Position numbers and translations under genes: made by a program. Shown piece by piece: positions 1 through 8,029 of a stretch of 48,124 nt of DNA (the first letter of the stretch is position 1; each line of letters opens with the position of its first letter). Below the pieces are notes generated by a model that saw only the letters and a program-made list of their open reading frames with translations, did no database searches and was not told the origin of the DNA. The stretch comes from Lachnospiraceae bacterium UBA7143 (GTDB taxonomy: Bacteria; Bacillota; Clostridia; Lachnospirales; Lachnospiraceae): positions 1 through 48,124 of the forward strand of contig DKWV01000031.1 in NCBI GenBank assembly GCA_002491905.1. Reading direction: 5' to 3'.

Positions 1-90
1 CCAAGAAAAACATTTAATCAAACCGCAAAAAATATTCTGTTTAACGCTAATGTTGTAAAAAATACTCACTAACCCAAAATCTACGCTATT

Positions 91-1884
91 CTACCTTGGT
101 AGACTTTTTTCGACACATAACGCCCCATACCCCACCCTTGCGTCCGGGTACTCCGCCACCCCTCTTATCGGTTTGGCCCCCTTTCTCAGATACGCCTTCA
201 CCTTCTCCCCGTACAGGTAAGGGTCATTGCCCATCACAATCCCCCACTGCATCATCACAGCCGCCGCCCCTGTCACAAAAGGCGCCGCAAAAGAAGTGCC
301 CGTAACGGGCGAATGGCCGCCATATCTGTCGGGTGCCAGAACACCTACGCCCGGCGCCACGATATCCGGTTTCACAAAAGTATCCGATGTACGGCTGTTT
401 ACCTGATCCTGATAGAGGTATCCCCTGCCTGAAAAATCCGCATAGGACTCATACACCGGATCATATGCCCCCACCGTAACCACCTTGACCGCTGTGGAAG
501 GAATCGTGAGCGTCACGTCCGGGGTAGTCCTGACAAAACGGGTATCCGCGCTGCGAACGGTTTCGGAGGGGAGGTAAAAGGTGTAGTTCCCGGTAATGAT
601 CCGCAGCGGACGAATCTCAAATGTCCACACGCCCCGATCCAGATACCGGCTCCCTTCCTCCGGCAGGAAATCAAAATAAAGCTCCTGCGCCGTCATATAG
701 GGGGCCGGCTCCCCGTTATAGAACAAAATCTGCGTCTGCTGCAGGCGGTAAGTCTGTTTACCAGGTCGGTCAGTATCCGCCTGAAACCGCTCACCAGAAG
801 GCGACACCACCGTCACCAGATAGCGGTCTGCATATTCTTTCCAAAGCTGCACATTTAACCCTCTTTCGTAGGCTCCCACTGTCATTTCCACTTTTCTGGC
901 GCTATTCTCGACAGCTCCGTCAGCTCCATTGACCAAATTGGTCACCTCGTAACCTTCCGCTCTGTCGATCCGCAGGCTTCCACCCACATGACCCCCGGAA
1001 GCGCCCTCGTTTCCGCTGCCCACACAGATGACGCTTCTCCCGATCTCCGAAACATTGTCTATAAAACGCTCCAGCAGCGATGTCCCGTTATGCGCCCCGT
1101 AAGTATTTCCAAAACTCAGGTTAACGGCCACCGGCATGGCAAGTTCCACCGCCTTTTTGACCACATAGGTTAATGCCCGCATCAGCTCCGTCGTCCTGGG
1201 AAAAGAGTTTTCCTTGGGCGATCCAAGCCGCACAATGATAAGTTCGCTCTCCCTGGCAACTCCTGCGTAAGCCGGACCGCCCTCCCCGCCGTTTCCGGCC
1301 GCAATCCCTGCCACTGCAGTCCCATGCCCGCTGGTATCAATGCTTGGCACAAGCTGCTGCGCCGCCTGCCTGCTGCCTGTCATAAGAGCTTCATTGATCT
1401 GCGCCTCACTAAATTCCCTATTCAATACCTGATCCCAGAGATAGCGGATTCTGGTCGTGCCGTCCGCATTTCGGAAATCCCGGTTATAATAACTGATCCC
1501 GGAATCAATGACCGCCACCAAAACCCCCTTACCTGAAAGCCCTTCGTACAACCGGCTGCCCGGTGCAAAACATGATGCCGTATTGCCTGCCAAATCGGAA
1601 AAAAACAGGCGTTTTGGTTTCTCCACATACTCGATCTGCTCCACCTCCGCCAGCCGCCCCATCTCCGACTCCGGCACGGTGAGAATGGCATAACCCGCAA
1701 TCAGTTCTTCCGTCAGAATCCCCCATTCTGCCAGTTCCTGCAGGGAACCATGATATTTTACAATCACCTCCCAGGCCTTTTCCCGCTCATCGTATCCCAC
1801 ATTCAGTTCCAGAGACCGTTCCCTCTCCACAGGCGCCGTGTCCAGCGCCAGATTTAACAGGTTTTCATTTTTCTGAGAATCCAT
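91..1884 (-). CDS. S8 (subtilisin-like) serine protease, CspABC type
   Basis: Serine endopeptidase of the subtilase family. The 597-residue product shows the full catalytic triad in order: Asp127 in VAVIDSGI, His187 in DTSGHGTAVAG and Ser531 in TGTSFAAPF. About 100 residues precede the catalytic domain and resemble a prodomain. A long insertion lies between the His and Ser motifs, as in clostridial Csp germination proteases, which are of similar size. No signal peptide is visible, so it is probably cytoplasmic or packaged in spores. The ATG is preceded by GCGGAG at good spacing. Function in germination is inferred from the family only; Lachnospiraceae carry several such paralogues. The gene stands alone, divergent from the AraC gene. 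Confidence 0.9.
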   Translation of the reverse strand: MDSQKNENLLNLALDTAPVERERSLELNVGYDEREKAWEVIVKYHGSLQELAEWGILTEELIAGYAILTVPESEMGRLAEVEQIEYVEKPKRLFFSDLAGNTASCFAPGSRLYEGLSGKGVLVAVIDSGISYYNRDFRNADGTTRIRYLWDQVLNREFSEAQINEALMTGSRQAAQQLVPSIDTSGHGTAVAGIAAGNGGEGGPAYAGVARESELIIVRLGSPKENSFPRTTELMRALTYVVKKAVELAMPVAVNLSFGNTYGAHNGTSLLERFIDNVSEIGRSVICVGSGNEGASGGHVGGSLRIDRAEGYEVTNLVNGADGAVENSARKVEMTVGAYERGLNVQLWKEYADRYLVTVVSPSGERFQADTDRPGKQTYRLQQTQILFYNGEPAPYMTAQELYFDFLPEEGSRYLDRGVWTFEIRPLRIITGNYTFYLPSETVRSADTRFVRTTPDVTLTIPSTAVKVVTVGAYDPVYESYADFSGRGYLYQDQVNSRTSDTFVKPDIVAPGVGVLAPDRYGGHSPVTGTSFAAPFVTGAAAVMMQWGIVMGNDPYLYGEKVKAYLRKGAKPIRGVAEYPDARVGYGALCVEKSLPR

Positions 1885-1936
1885 TTTTGCTCCGCTAAAA
1901 TAGTTTTATTATAATAGTATTACAAGCAGTATATAT

Positions 1937-1965
1937 TTGACCTAAATCTCTGTATGTGCTAATAT
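1937..1965 (+). promoter_or_regulatory. Sigma-A-type promoter for the AraC gene
   Basis: TTGACC, a 17-bp spacer and TAATAT, pointing toward the AraC-family gene. Predicted transcription would begin near 1972, giving a leader of about 100 nt to the preferred ATG. Confidence 0.6.
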
Positions 1966-2070
1966 ATTTTTATACATATTTTACCGTTCCATTTCAGGAA
2001 AACATGTATGGAAACAGACGGCATTACCGGCCGCTGCCCGGACAACAATTTTACCATAAGAGGAGATCCC

Positions 2071-3084
2071 ATGAATACCATACAGACCGCCGTACCCGAA
2101 ACCACTCCCGGTACAGATGCCGTTGACACAGAGACTGCCGAACAGGACAGTCTGGAAACTTATGATAATCTCTATGCCAAAAAAGATTACGGGACGCTGG
2201 ATTACCCCGTCAACGCCCGTTACCTGGATCTGCATAAATCCTACCTGAACTGGATTCGCTGGCACTGGCACGAAGAAATGGAAATTCTGATTGTCGATCA
2301 GGGCGCTGCGGAAGTTTCCACAGACGACGACACTTACCTGATCAAGCCCGGACAGGGCCTTATCATTAACCAGAATGTCATTCACTGTATCCATTCGCAG
2401 GACAAAAAACAGTGCACCTTTCACTCCCTGGTTTTCCATCCGGACTATATCTTCGGACATAAGAGCAATTATCTGCAGGCGCAGTATCTGCTTCCGATGC
2501 AGAACTACGAGCTTTTTAAGGTTTTTTTTCTGGACGCAAGCGCGCCCTGGCATGAGCGCATGCTGCAGATGTTGAGCGAAGTAATTGAAGTAAATATGAC
2601 GAAAAATTTCGGCTACGAAATCGCCACCAAGGGCTATCTGTGCCATTTCTGGGCGGAGCTGCTTCGTCAGCTCCCGCATTCAGAAACCCACCTTTCTTCC
2701 CGTGTCTCTCAGGATGAGCAGCGCGTCAAAGAAGCCATGCTCTATATACGGACACACCATGCGGAGCCGCTGACTCTCCAGGAAATCGCTGACAGTATCC
2801 ATGTAAGCAAAAGCGAGTGCTGCCGATGCTTTTCGAGAACCCTGCAGATGAGCCCCTTTGAATATCTGATGAAATACCGAATCTATGAATCCACCAGGAA
2901 ACTGATGGATCCCGAACAGAATTTTGGTTCCATCGCGGATCTTGCCCTCTCTGTGGGCTTCAACAATACCAGCTACTATAATAAGCTCTTTAAAAAGTTC
3001 CTTGGCTGCACGCCCACGCATTACCGAACCCATAAGGTACTTCATCAGGAGCCGGAGCGGGGTACGCTGTCCTACTTCCTATAG
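2071..3084 (+). CDS. AraC family transcriptional regulator with cupin sensor
   Basis: DNA-binding regulator, 337 residues. The N-terminal half is a cupin-like ligand-binding domain (RWHWHEEMEILIVDQG near residue 50, followed by a PGQGLIINQNVIH strand). The C-terminal 100 residues carry the two AraC helix-turn-helix motifs: LTLQEIADSIHVSKS, then IADLALSVGFNNTSYYNKLF ending in the usual FKKFLGCTPTHYR. The start at 2071 is chosen because AGAGGAGAT sits just upstream. An in-frame ATG at 2008 has only a weak AGGAA and would add 21 residues. AraC-cupin proteins commonly control carbohydrate genes, but no sugar operon is adjacent, so its target is unknown. Confidence 0.9.
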   Translation: MNTIQTAVPETTPGTDAVDTETAEQDSLETYDNLYAKKDYGTLDYPVNARYLDLHKSYLNWIRWHWHEEMEILIVDQGAAEVSTDDDTYLIKPGQGLIINQNVIHCIHSQDKKQCTFHSLVFHPDYIFGHKSNYLQAQYLLPMQNYELFKVFFLDASAPWHERMLQMLSEVIEVNMTKNFGYEIATKGYLCHFWAELLRQLPHSETHLSSRVSQDEQRVKEAMLYIRTHHAEPLTLQEIADSIHVSKSECCRCFSRTLQMSPFEYLMKYRIYESTRKLMDPEQNFGSIADLALSVGFNNTSYYNKLFKKFLGCTPTHYRTHKVLHQEPERGTLSYFL

Positions 3085-3118
3085 ACATTCCCTGCCATCC
3101 GCATATTTGTACATTCCT

Positions 3119-3150
3119 AAAACAGTCTGCATGTTTCCGCTGGCTGTTTT
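3119..3150 (+). terminator. Possible weak terminator after the AraC gene
   Basis: AAAACAG and CTGTTTT can pair across an 18-nt loop, ending in a short T run. The stem is only 7 bp and AT-rich, so this is tentative. Confidence 0.3.
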
Positions 3151-3190
3151 ACTTGTTTAATATCTCTAACTTGTGTAAGTTTTATTTATT

Positions 3191-3231
3191 ATATGCAACA
3201 TATATTTACTTTATGCAAAATATACTTGACA
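3191..3231 (+). promoter_or_regulatory. Tandem 20-bp repeats, candidate XRE operator
   Basis: Two direct repeats with a 20-bp period begin with TATGCAA at 3192 and 3212 and match at about 14 of 20 positions. The first contains the inverted repeat ATATG-CAA-CATAT (3191-3203). The second overlaps the -35 hexamer of the promoter at 3226. A 20-bp period places both sites on the same face of the helix, as expected for cooperative binding of a dimeric repressor. The XRE protein encoded just downstream is the obvious candidate ligand (inference). Confidence 0.5.
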
Positions 3232-3254
3232 CCCTTATTCAGGCGTGCTATCTT
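3226..3254 (+). promoter_or_regulatory. Strong sigma-A promoter for the XRE/membrane module
   Basis: A perfect TTGACA at 3226, a 17-bp spacer and TATCTT at 3249. It lies about 65 bp upstream of the XRE regulator start. Confidence 0.7.
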
Positions 3255-3321
3255 GTTTACCAGAAACAGACACGAGGCACTGTGCGACCAAAAAACACCG
3301 GAAGGAGCCTGACACATCTTT

Positions 3322-3534
3322 ATGAAAAACCTAAAGCTTAAGCTGGCCCGCATGGAAAAGGATATTTCCCAGACCGAACTGGCAAAACGGGTCGGCGTCA
3401 CCAGACAGACGATCGGCATGGTGGAATCCGGGGATTACAACCCCACTTTAAAACTGTGCATACAAATCTGTAAAGAACTTGGCAAAACCTTAAATGATTT
3501 ATTCTGGGAGGATAACGATGATGAAATGGTTTAG
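3322..3534 (+). CDS. Small XRE-family helix-turn-helix regulator
   Basis: A 70-residue protein that is almost entirely one Cro/C1-type HTH: DISQTELAKRVGVTRQTI, then MVESGDYNPTLKLCIQICK. It belongs to the compact regulators that often precede membrane-protein genes in Firmicutes. GGAAGGAG lies upstream of the ATG, although the spacing is long at about 14 nt. Its end overlaps the start of the next gene, so the two are probably co-translated. Tandem repeats at 3191-3231, overlapping the promoter, suggest autoregulation. It is the likely repressor or activator of the following membrane-protein gene and perhaps of the CPBP gene. Confidence 0.9.
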   Translation: MKNLKLKLARMEKDISQTELAKRVGVTRQTIGMVESGDYNPTLKLCIQICKELGKTLNDLFWEDNDDEMV

Positions 3535-3997
3535 CAGAAAAAGTAATTTGGATGAAATGCAGGAATTGAAACTGTTAAAAATTGAGAGCAGGGGGTTCTG
3601 GATCGGCTTTTTTGCCCTGTTCCTGGCTATTCTGGCTCAGATATTTCTATTTGGCCAGGAATTTGCGGATCATACACTCGGTGAGTTAATCGCACTCCTG
3701 TGTATGGCGCTTTATCTAATTGGCGGCTGCCTCCGCAACGGGATCTGGGACAGACACCTTCAGGCGACTCCCGCAGCCAATATCGGTTTAAGCTTTCTTG
3801 CTGCGGCTGTGACCGGCCTTTTTAACGCCATTGTCTCCTACCGCAACTATCAGAGTGCAGGTGGAGCAATTGCCGTCTTCGTCGTGTTTTTCCTCCTGGT
3901 CGGCGTAGTACTTTCCGTGGTGCTGTGTCTCTGTTCCGCCCTCTATCACAGGAGGAGAAAGCAGCTTGAGGAGGAGAATGGCAATGAGAAAGACTGA
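3518..3997 (+). CDS. Four-helix membrane protein paired with the XRE regulator (possibly DUF6773)
   Basis: Membrane protein of unknown function, 159 residues from the first of two adjacent ATGs (3518 and 3521). Both are served by GGGAGG at 3506-3511. Four hydrophobic segments are visible: GFWIGFFALFLAILAQIFLF, the stretch after TLGELIALLCMALYLIGG, a third around SFLAAAVTGLFNAIVSY, and a last one before the basic tail HRRRKQLEEE. The start lies inside the upstream regulator gene in another frame, which indicates translational coupling. The size and pairing recall proteins I remember as DUF6773, but this is unverified. A membrane stress or immunity role is only a guess. Confidence 0.75.
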   Translation: MMKWFSRKSNLDEMQELKLLKIESRGFWIGFFALFLAILAQIFLFGQEFADHTLGELIALLCMALYLIGGCLRNGIWDRHLQATPAANIGLSFLAAAVTGLFNAIVSYRNYQSAGGAIAVFVVFFLLVGVVLSVVLCLCSALYHRRRKQLEEENGNEKD

Positions 3998-4097
3998 CTC
4001 GCCGGGACAAAACGCACATCCTTATGGCTAAGCGCAAGATACTTATCCGGTTACAGAAAAACAACTTATTTAATTAAAAAATAAAGGAGAAAAATCA

Positions 4098-5024
4098 ATG
4101 AATACAGAAGCTTACAAAAAGGACTTTTCCAGCATCGGCATCCGCATGCTCATCAGCACGGCCGTCATCCTGCTGTTACAGATCGGCACGCAGAGCGTCA
4201 CGCTCACACTCTTCCCACAGTGGCAGGATAATTTCACGCTCCTTTTGGTCGTGACTATGGTACCTCTCTATGTTCTGGGGTTTCCGTTTTCCTTTTTCAT
4301 GATGCGAAATAAGGATGTACCCTCCATTGAAAAACATACCATGACCGCCGGGCAGCTCGTGGTTGCTTTTCTGATGTGCTTTGGCATCATGATTGCCGGC
4401 AACCTGATCGGTCTTGGCGTTACCAAGGTCATCAGTCTGATCAAAGGTGCCCCTGTGCAAAATGCGCTCCTCAATGTAGTCACCGGTGGTTCGCTCTGGG
4501 TTACCGCTATCTTTACGGTGCTTTGCGCGCCTGTATTTGAAGAAATACTGTTTCGCAAGCTGATCTGCGATAAGGTGATAAAGTACGGGGAAGGCTGCGC
4601 CGTGGTACTCTCCGGCTTGATTTTCGGGCTGTTCCACATGAACTTTAATCAGTTCTTCTACGCCTTTTTTCTGGGCTGCTTTTTCGCCTTTGTCTATGTA
4701 AAGACTGGCAATCTCAAATACACGATCCTGCTGCATATGATTATCAATTTCTTTGGCAGCGTTCTGGGCGGCATCATCCTGACCCTGGATCAGACGAAGC
4801 CATACGCCATCGTCATCTCCGTTCTATACTCCCTTTGTGTCTACGGCATGGCAATCGCTGGTATCGTTCTGCTTGTCGTGAAACATCATGCGCTGACGCT
4901 TGCGCCGGGTGAAATCGTCATAGAAAAAGGCCAGCGTTTCAGGGCCACGATCCTGAACACCGGTATGGTTCTGTACTGCCTCGTCCTTCTGGGAATTATG
5001 CTCGCGCAGGCGTTCCTATTCTAA
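4098..5024 (+). CDS. CPBP family intramembrane metalloprotease
   Basis: Polytopic membrane protein of 308 residues in the CPBP (CAAX protease/bacteriocin-processing, Abi) family. The three conserved motifs are present: the Glu pair in FEEILFRKL, the first His in FHMNFNQFFYAFFLG and the second His in LLHMIINFFGS. An extra C-terminal membrane pair follows. AAAGGAG precedes the ATG. It lies 100 bp behind the XRE/membrane pair on the same strand and ends at a hairpin terminator, so it may belong to the same unit. Family members process prenylated or peptide substrates or confer bacteriocin immunity; the substrate here is unknown. A second CPBP gene lies at 7083-7928. Confidence 0.9.
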   Translation: MNTEAYKKDFSSIGIRMLISTAVILLLQIGTQSVTLTLFPQWQDNFTLLLVVTMVPLYVLGFPFSFFMMRNKDVPSIEKHTMTAGQLVVAFLMCFGIMIAGNLIGLGVTKVISLIKGAPVQNALLNVVTGGSLWVTAIFTVLCAPVFEEILFRKLICDKVIKYGEGCAVVLSGLIFGLFHMNFNQFFYAFFLGCFFAFVYVKTGNLKYTILLHMIINFFGSVLGGIILTLDQTKPYAIVISVLYSLCVYGMAIAGIVLLVVKHHALTLAPGEIVIEKGQRFRATILNTGMVLYCLVLLGIMLAQAFLF

Positions 5025-5077
5025 AATACCGTAAAGCTGCCTATTTGATTATGTCGGCGCCCGCAATTTCCCCGGCG

Positions 5078-5114
5078 CCGGCAAAGCGGTTACTTTGCCG
5101 GTATCACTATTTTT
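5078..5114 (+). terminator. Rho-independent terminator after the CPBP gene
   Basis: A 9-bp perfect stem (CCGGCAAAG and CTTTGCCGG, 5078-5101) with a 6-nt loop is followed by a T-rich stretch. The second arm begins next to the stop codon of the convergent gene at 5090, so the two transcription units share this boundary. Confidence 0.65.
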
Positions 5115-5830
5115 TCCCGCTCGGAGAGAAAAAAGCAGACGCCGCCATAGACTCCCGCCTCATATAATTTACTGATGATTTCAAGCATCCTCCGGTTAAG
5201 TCTGTGATATAAGACAGGCTGCTCCCAGCGGATGCCCCGCAAATATTCCCTCTGCCTACTGTTCAGGCAGCTTATCTTCTTCTCTACAGATTTCTCCATA
5301 TTTTTCCCGTTTTGACTATTCTGGTCATTTATCATTTCCTTAAATGGACAGGATACATAGCTATATGTTTCCCCATTTCGCCCACACTTTCCATGTAACA
5401 GTTCTGTCAGCTTTCCGTCCCGCTTTGGATCGTACACCGATTCCCTCCATAAAATTCCCTGTATCTGTGCCGTTTTCCCCCGCTGCGACAACTCTGTCAA
5501 ATGCGGCAAATCCGTCACATTATTCTGACTATTATAGTCAACGCTCACTTTCCGCATACTTCTTCTTCCGTAAGCATCCTGCTCCTGCACAAACTGCGTC
5601 CGCGCCGCAAACAGTGCCTCTGAAGGCTCTTCCCTCAGAAGCACATGACTTTCGTACAGATATTCCATCATAATCCGCTGTACTTTCGCCCGGGACGCCG
5701 GATAATCCAACCGGTCAACGATCTGGTCCAGCGTATAGCCGATATCAGTCAAATGCCTGACCGCGCCGCCGCAGGCCACTTCCGTTGTAAACCCGGACAG
5801 GGCGTTCCGAAAATAATTTGTCTCATCCAT
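5090..5830 (-). CDS. Conserved-looking hypothetical protein downstream of nth
   Basis: A 246-residue soluble protein that I do not recognise. The start at 5830 (MDETNYFRNALSG) is preferred because the longer in-frame extension runs into nth and GGGGAG lies about 10 nt upstream. The first half reads like a small helical domain (DIGYTLDQIVDRLDYPASRA followed by an arginine- and tyrosine-rich helix). A poorly structured middle contains two Cys in LHGKCGRNGETYSYVSCPF, and the end is rich in Arg and Tyr (SRQREYLRGIRWEQPVLYHR). No membrane segment or signal peptide is visible. It follows nth by 61 bp on the same strand, so co-transcription is plausible, but a DNA-repair role would be speculation. 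Confidence 0.6.
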   Translation of the reverse strand: MDETNYFRNALSGFTTEVACGGAVRHLTDIGYTLDQIVDRLDYPASRAKVQRIMMEYLYESHVLLREEPSEALFAARTQFVQEQDAYGRRSMRKVSVDYNSQNNVTDLPHLTELSQRGKTAQIQGILWRESVYDPKRDGKLTELLHGKCGRNGETYSYVSCPFKEMINDQNSQNGKNMEKSVEKKISCLNSRQREYLRGIRWEQPVLYHRLNRRMLEIISKLYEAGVYGGVCFFLSEREKIVIPAK

Positions 5831-5891
5831 ATACCACCAGCTCCCCGCTCTATTGTCAGAGCCATACACGCCGTCAGCAGAAACGCTCCCG

Positions 5892-6524
5892 TCATATTTT
5901 CCGCTTACAGATATCCGCGAGACAGCATTTGTCACAGTACGGCTTCGTACGCGCCGTACACACCTCCCTGCCGTGCAGGACAAAGCGGTGGCACAGATCG
6001 TTCCCCTCCTCGGGCGGCACGATTTTCCATAGCGCCATCTCCACCTTCTTCGGCTCCTTGATTCCGTCCACCAGTCCAATTCGGTTGCACAGCCGGATGC
6101 AGTGGGTATCCGTGACAATGGCCGGCTTGCCGAACACATCCCCCATAATCAGGTTGGCGCTCTTCCGTCCCACGCCGGGCAGCTTAAGAAGTGCGTCGAA
6201 GTCGTCCGGCACCTGCCCGCCATACTCCTCTTTCAACTGCCGCATGCAGGCGCTGATATCCCGTGCCTTGCTGTTGCCCAGCCCGCAGGGATGGACGATC
6301 GCCTCGATCTCCTCCACAGGAGCCGCCGCCAGCGCATCCACATCCGGGAATTTCCCATACAGCTTCTCCACCACCACATTGACCCTTGCATCCGTGCACT
6401 GGGCCGCCAGCCGCACGCTGACCAGAAGCTTCCATGCCTCATTGTATTCCAGGGAACATCCCGCGTCGGGATACTCCTTCTTCAATCTCTCTATGACCGT
6501 GAGCGCCAGTTCTTTCTTTCTCAT
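5892..6524 (-). CDS. nth: Endonuclease III (DNA glycosylase/AP lyase)
   Basis: Base-excision repair enzyme that removes oxidised pyrimidines. The 210-residue product has the helix-hairpin-helix LLKLPGVGRKSANLIMG with catalytic Lys121 and catalytic Asp139 in VTDTHCIRL. The C-terminal iron-sulphur loop has Cys189, Cys197, Cys200 and Cys206, giving C-X7-C-X2-C-X5-C. The first gap is one residue longer than the usual X6. The start at 6524 is supported by GCGGAGG at 7-nt spacing, and its ATGA overlaps the stop of the upstream hydrolase gene. The enzyme is otherwise typical in size and motifs. Confidence 0.95.
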   Translation of the reverse strand: MRKKELALTVIERLKKEYPDAGCSLEYNEAWKLLVSVRLAAQCTDARVNVVVEKLYGKFPDVDALAAAPVEEIEAIVHPCGLGNSKARDISACMRQLKEEYGGQVPDDFDALLKLPGVGRKSANLIMGDVFGKPAIVTDTHCIRLCNRIGLVDGIKEPKKVEMALWKIVPPEEGNDLCHRFVLHGREVCTARTKPYCDKCCLADICKRKI

Positions 6525-7051
6525 TGGTTGCCTCCGCTTATCTCCACCTGACACATCTTCATGGCCTCCAGCGCATTTTTATGGCTCTCCGGCGTAACCC
6601 CGGCACAGCAGTCGGCATTGACCTTTACAGTCACTTCAGGCAGGAACGCCTTGATTAGCAGCGCATTGGAGATCACACAGATGTCAGTGCACAGACCGAT
6701 CAGCGTAACATTCTCCAGATCCGGCATATCTTTCAAATACTCTGCCAGTTCAACGGAGCCGAAGGCCGGCTTATCGAAAATCTTAACGTCTCCGGCACAT
6801 GCCTGACGCACCTGCTCCCGAATCTGCCAGCCCTCCGTATCTTTGATACAGTGGGGCACGGGAAGTCTTTTCCCCTCCTGCGTGCCTAGATAACCTTCAA
6901 AGTGAGTGTCCCTCGTATAGACTACCTCTCCCTCAAAGTCCCGAATCTGCGCCGCTACGTTCTCCACAATAGCCTCCGCCTCCTTCGTGCCGAGCGCACC
7001 GTCAATAAAATCATTCTGCATGTCAATTACCGCCAAAACATGTTTCGCCAT
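6521..7051 (-). CDS. Nicotinamidase-like cysteine hydrolase (isochorismatase fold)
   Basis: A 176-residue amidohydrolase-type protein. The family triad can be read as Asp10 (AVIDMQNDF), Lys94 (FDKPAFG) and Cys125 (GLCTDICV). A metal-binding set of nicotinamidase type is suggested by Asp48-x-His50 and His67. Nicotinamidase (PncA) activity, converting nicotinamide to nicotinic acid for NAD salvage, is the best guess; other isochorismatase-like hydrolases remain possible. The start at 7051 has AAGGAGG at ideal spacing, and the longer reading to 7090 lacks one. Its stop overlaps the nth start by 4 bp, and the upstream CPBP gene ends 31 bp away, so the three are probably co-transcribed. Confidence 0.85.
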   Translation of the reverse strand: MAKHVLAVIDMQNDFIDGALGTKEAEAIVENVAAQIRDFEGEVVYTRDTHFEGYLGTQEGKRLPVPHCIKDTEGWQIREQVRQACAGDVKIFDKPAFGSVELAEYLKDMPDLENVTLIGLCTDICVISNALLIKAFLPEVTVKVNADCCAGVTPESHKNALEAMKMCQVEISGGNQ

Positions 7052-7082
7052 ACGAAACCTCCTTCTCCACATTTTACTGTAC

Positions 7083-7928
7083 TTATTCATTCCGTTCCCG
7101 TCTGCGCCGGATCATCCACACAGCCGCCAGACTCACCACAAGATAGCCGGCAATGGCTATCACCGAGGACTCTATGCCAAATTCACCGCCTGTAAGCAGA
7201 AACGCCCTTGTCTCAAGTACATAACTGCTGACGGAATACTCGTTTATCTCCGTGCCGATCGTCAGCCCTCCGCCTATAATAATCATGTTCCAGACTCCAT
7301 GCACAATAGCGCTGTTCCAGACAGAACGTCCCTCCAGCGCAATCAAAGAAAACATCACGCCGACCATTGTCCCCGCCACCATCACCTGCAGGCAGGACAG
7401 CAGGCTGAAATTCATGCCGATGATGTGAAGTGATGCAAAAAGCACGGAAGGCGCAAGGATTCCCACAGCCCTGCCGCACTTTTTAATCACCGCATTCATA
7501 AGCAGCCCGCGGAACAGCAGCTCCTCCACGACGCCTGCTCCCAATCCCGCAATAAAAATCCCCCGGGTTATGAATGCCAGCTTTGTTCCGATATCCAGCG
7601 GATTACTTTCAAAGCTCCCGGGAAAGAACATATAAACCGCACTGACCAGAACCGGGAGAAGCACCGCCGCCACAGCCCACTTTAGTCGAATCCGGCATTT
7701 GGGAATACAGAACTCTACCAGTTCCTCCTTCAGATACTTTGTGCAGAAAAGCCACACCATTATGTAGGCTGACACCGCATAGAGCAGCCCTCCTGCGATA
7801 TGGTAAAGCCACGCGGGAACCCCCGCCAAAGCAAGCAGCCCCACGACAAGCCCCTGCGACAGAACCGACGCCAGGAGCAGAAACGCAATACTGACTATGA
7901 TAGTCAAAATCATTTTCCCTGTTTTCAT
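7083..7928 (-). CDS. CPBP family intramembrane metalloprotease (second copy)
   Basis: Polytopic membrane protein, 281 residues, with the CPBP motifs EELLFRGLLMN, FASLHIIGMNFS and HGVWNMIIIGG. It starts MKTGKMILTIIVSIAFLLL, where the first membrane helix begins almost at once. The start at 7928 has ACGGAGATAAGG just upstream, whereas the in-frame ATG at 7949 has none. It ends in a basic tail, RRRRERNE. It is only distantly similar to the CPBP protein at 4098 and is not a recent duplicate. It is probably first in a unit with the nicotinamidase-like and nth genes. Substrate unknown. Confidence 0.88.
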   Translation of the reverse strand: MKTGKMILTIIVSIAFLLLASVLSQGLVVGLLALAGVPAWLYHIAGGLLYAVSAYIMVWLFCTKYLKEELVEFCIPKCRIRLKWAVAAVLLPVLVSAVYMFFPGSFESNPLDIGTKLAFITRGIFIAGLGAGVVEELLFRGLLMNAVIKKCGRAVGILAPSVLFASLHIIGMNFSLLSCLQVMVAGTMVGVMFSLIALEGRSVWNSAIVHGVWNMIIIGGGLTIGTEINEYSVSSYVLETRAFLLTGGEFGIESSVIAIAGYLVVSLAAVWMIRRRRERNE

Positions 7929-8029
7929 CCTTATCTCCGTTCCGGGCATACCAATCTACCAAAACATAGACACCCTTTCTATACTATAACGAACTAACAC
8001 CTAAAATGCCTTCATGCGCATCGGACGCT

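Noticed and set aside
1..90. AT-rich stretch at the left edge
   Set aside because: No gene, RNA or clear hairpin could be supported; it is simply the 3' flank of the S8 protease gene.
2008..2070. Upstream ATG extending the AraC regulator by 21 residues
   Set aside because: Only a weak AGGAA precedes it, whereas AGAGGAGAT directly precedes the ATG at 2071.
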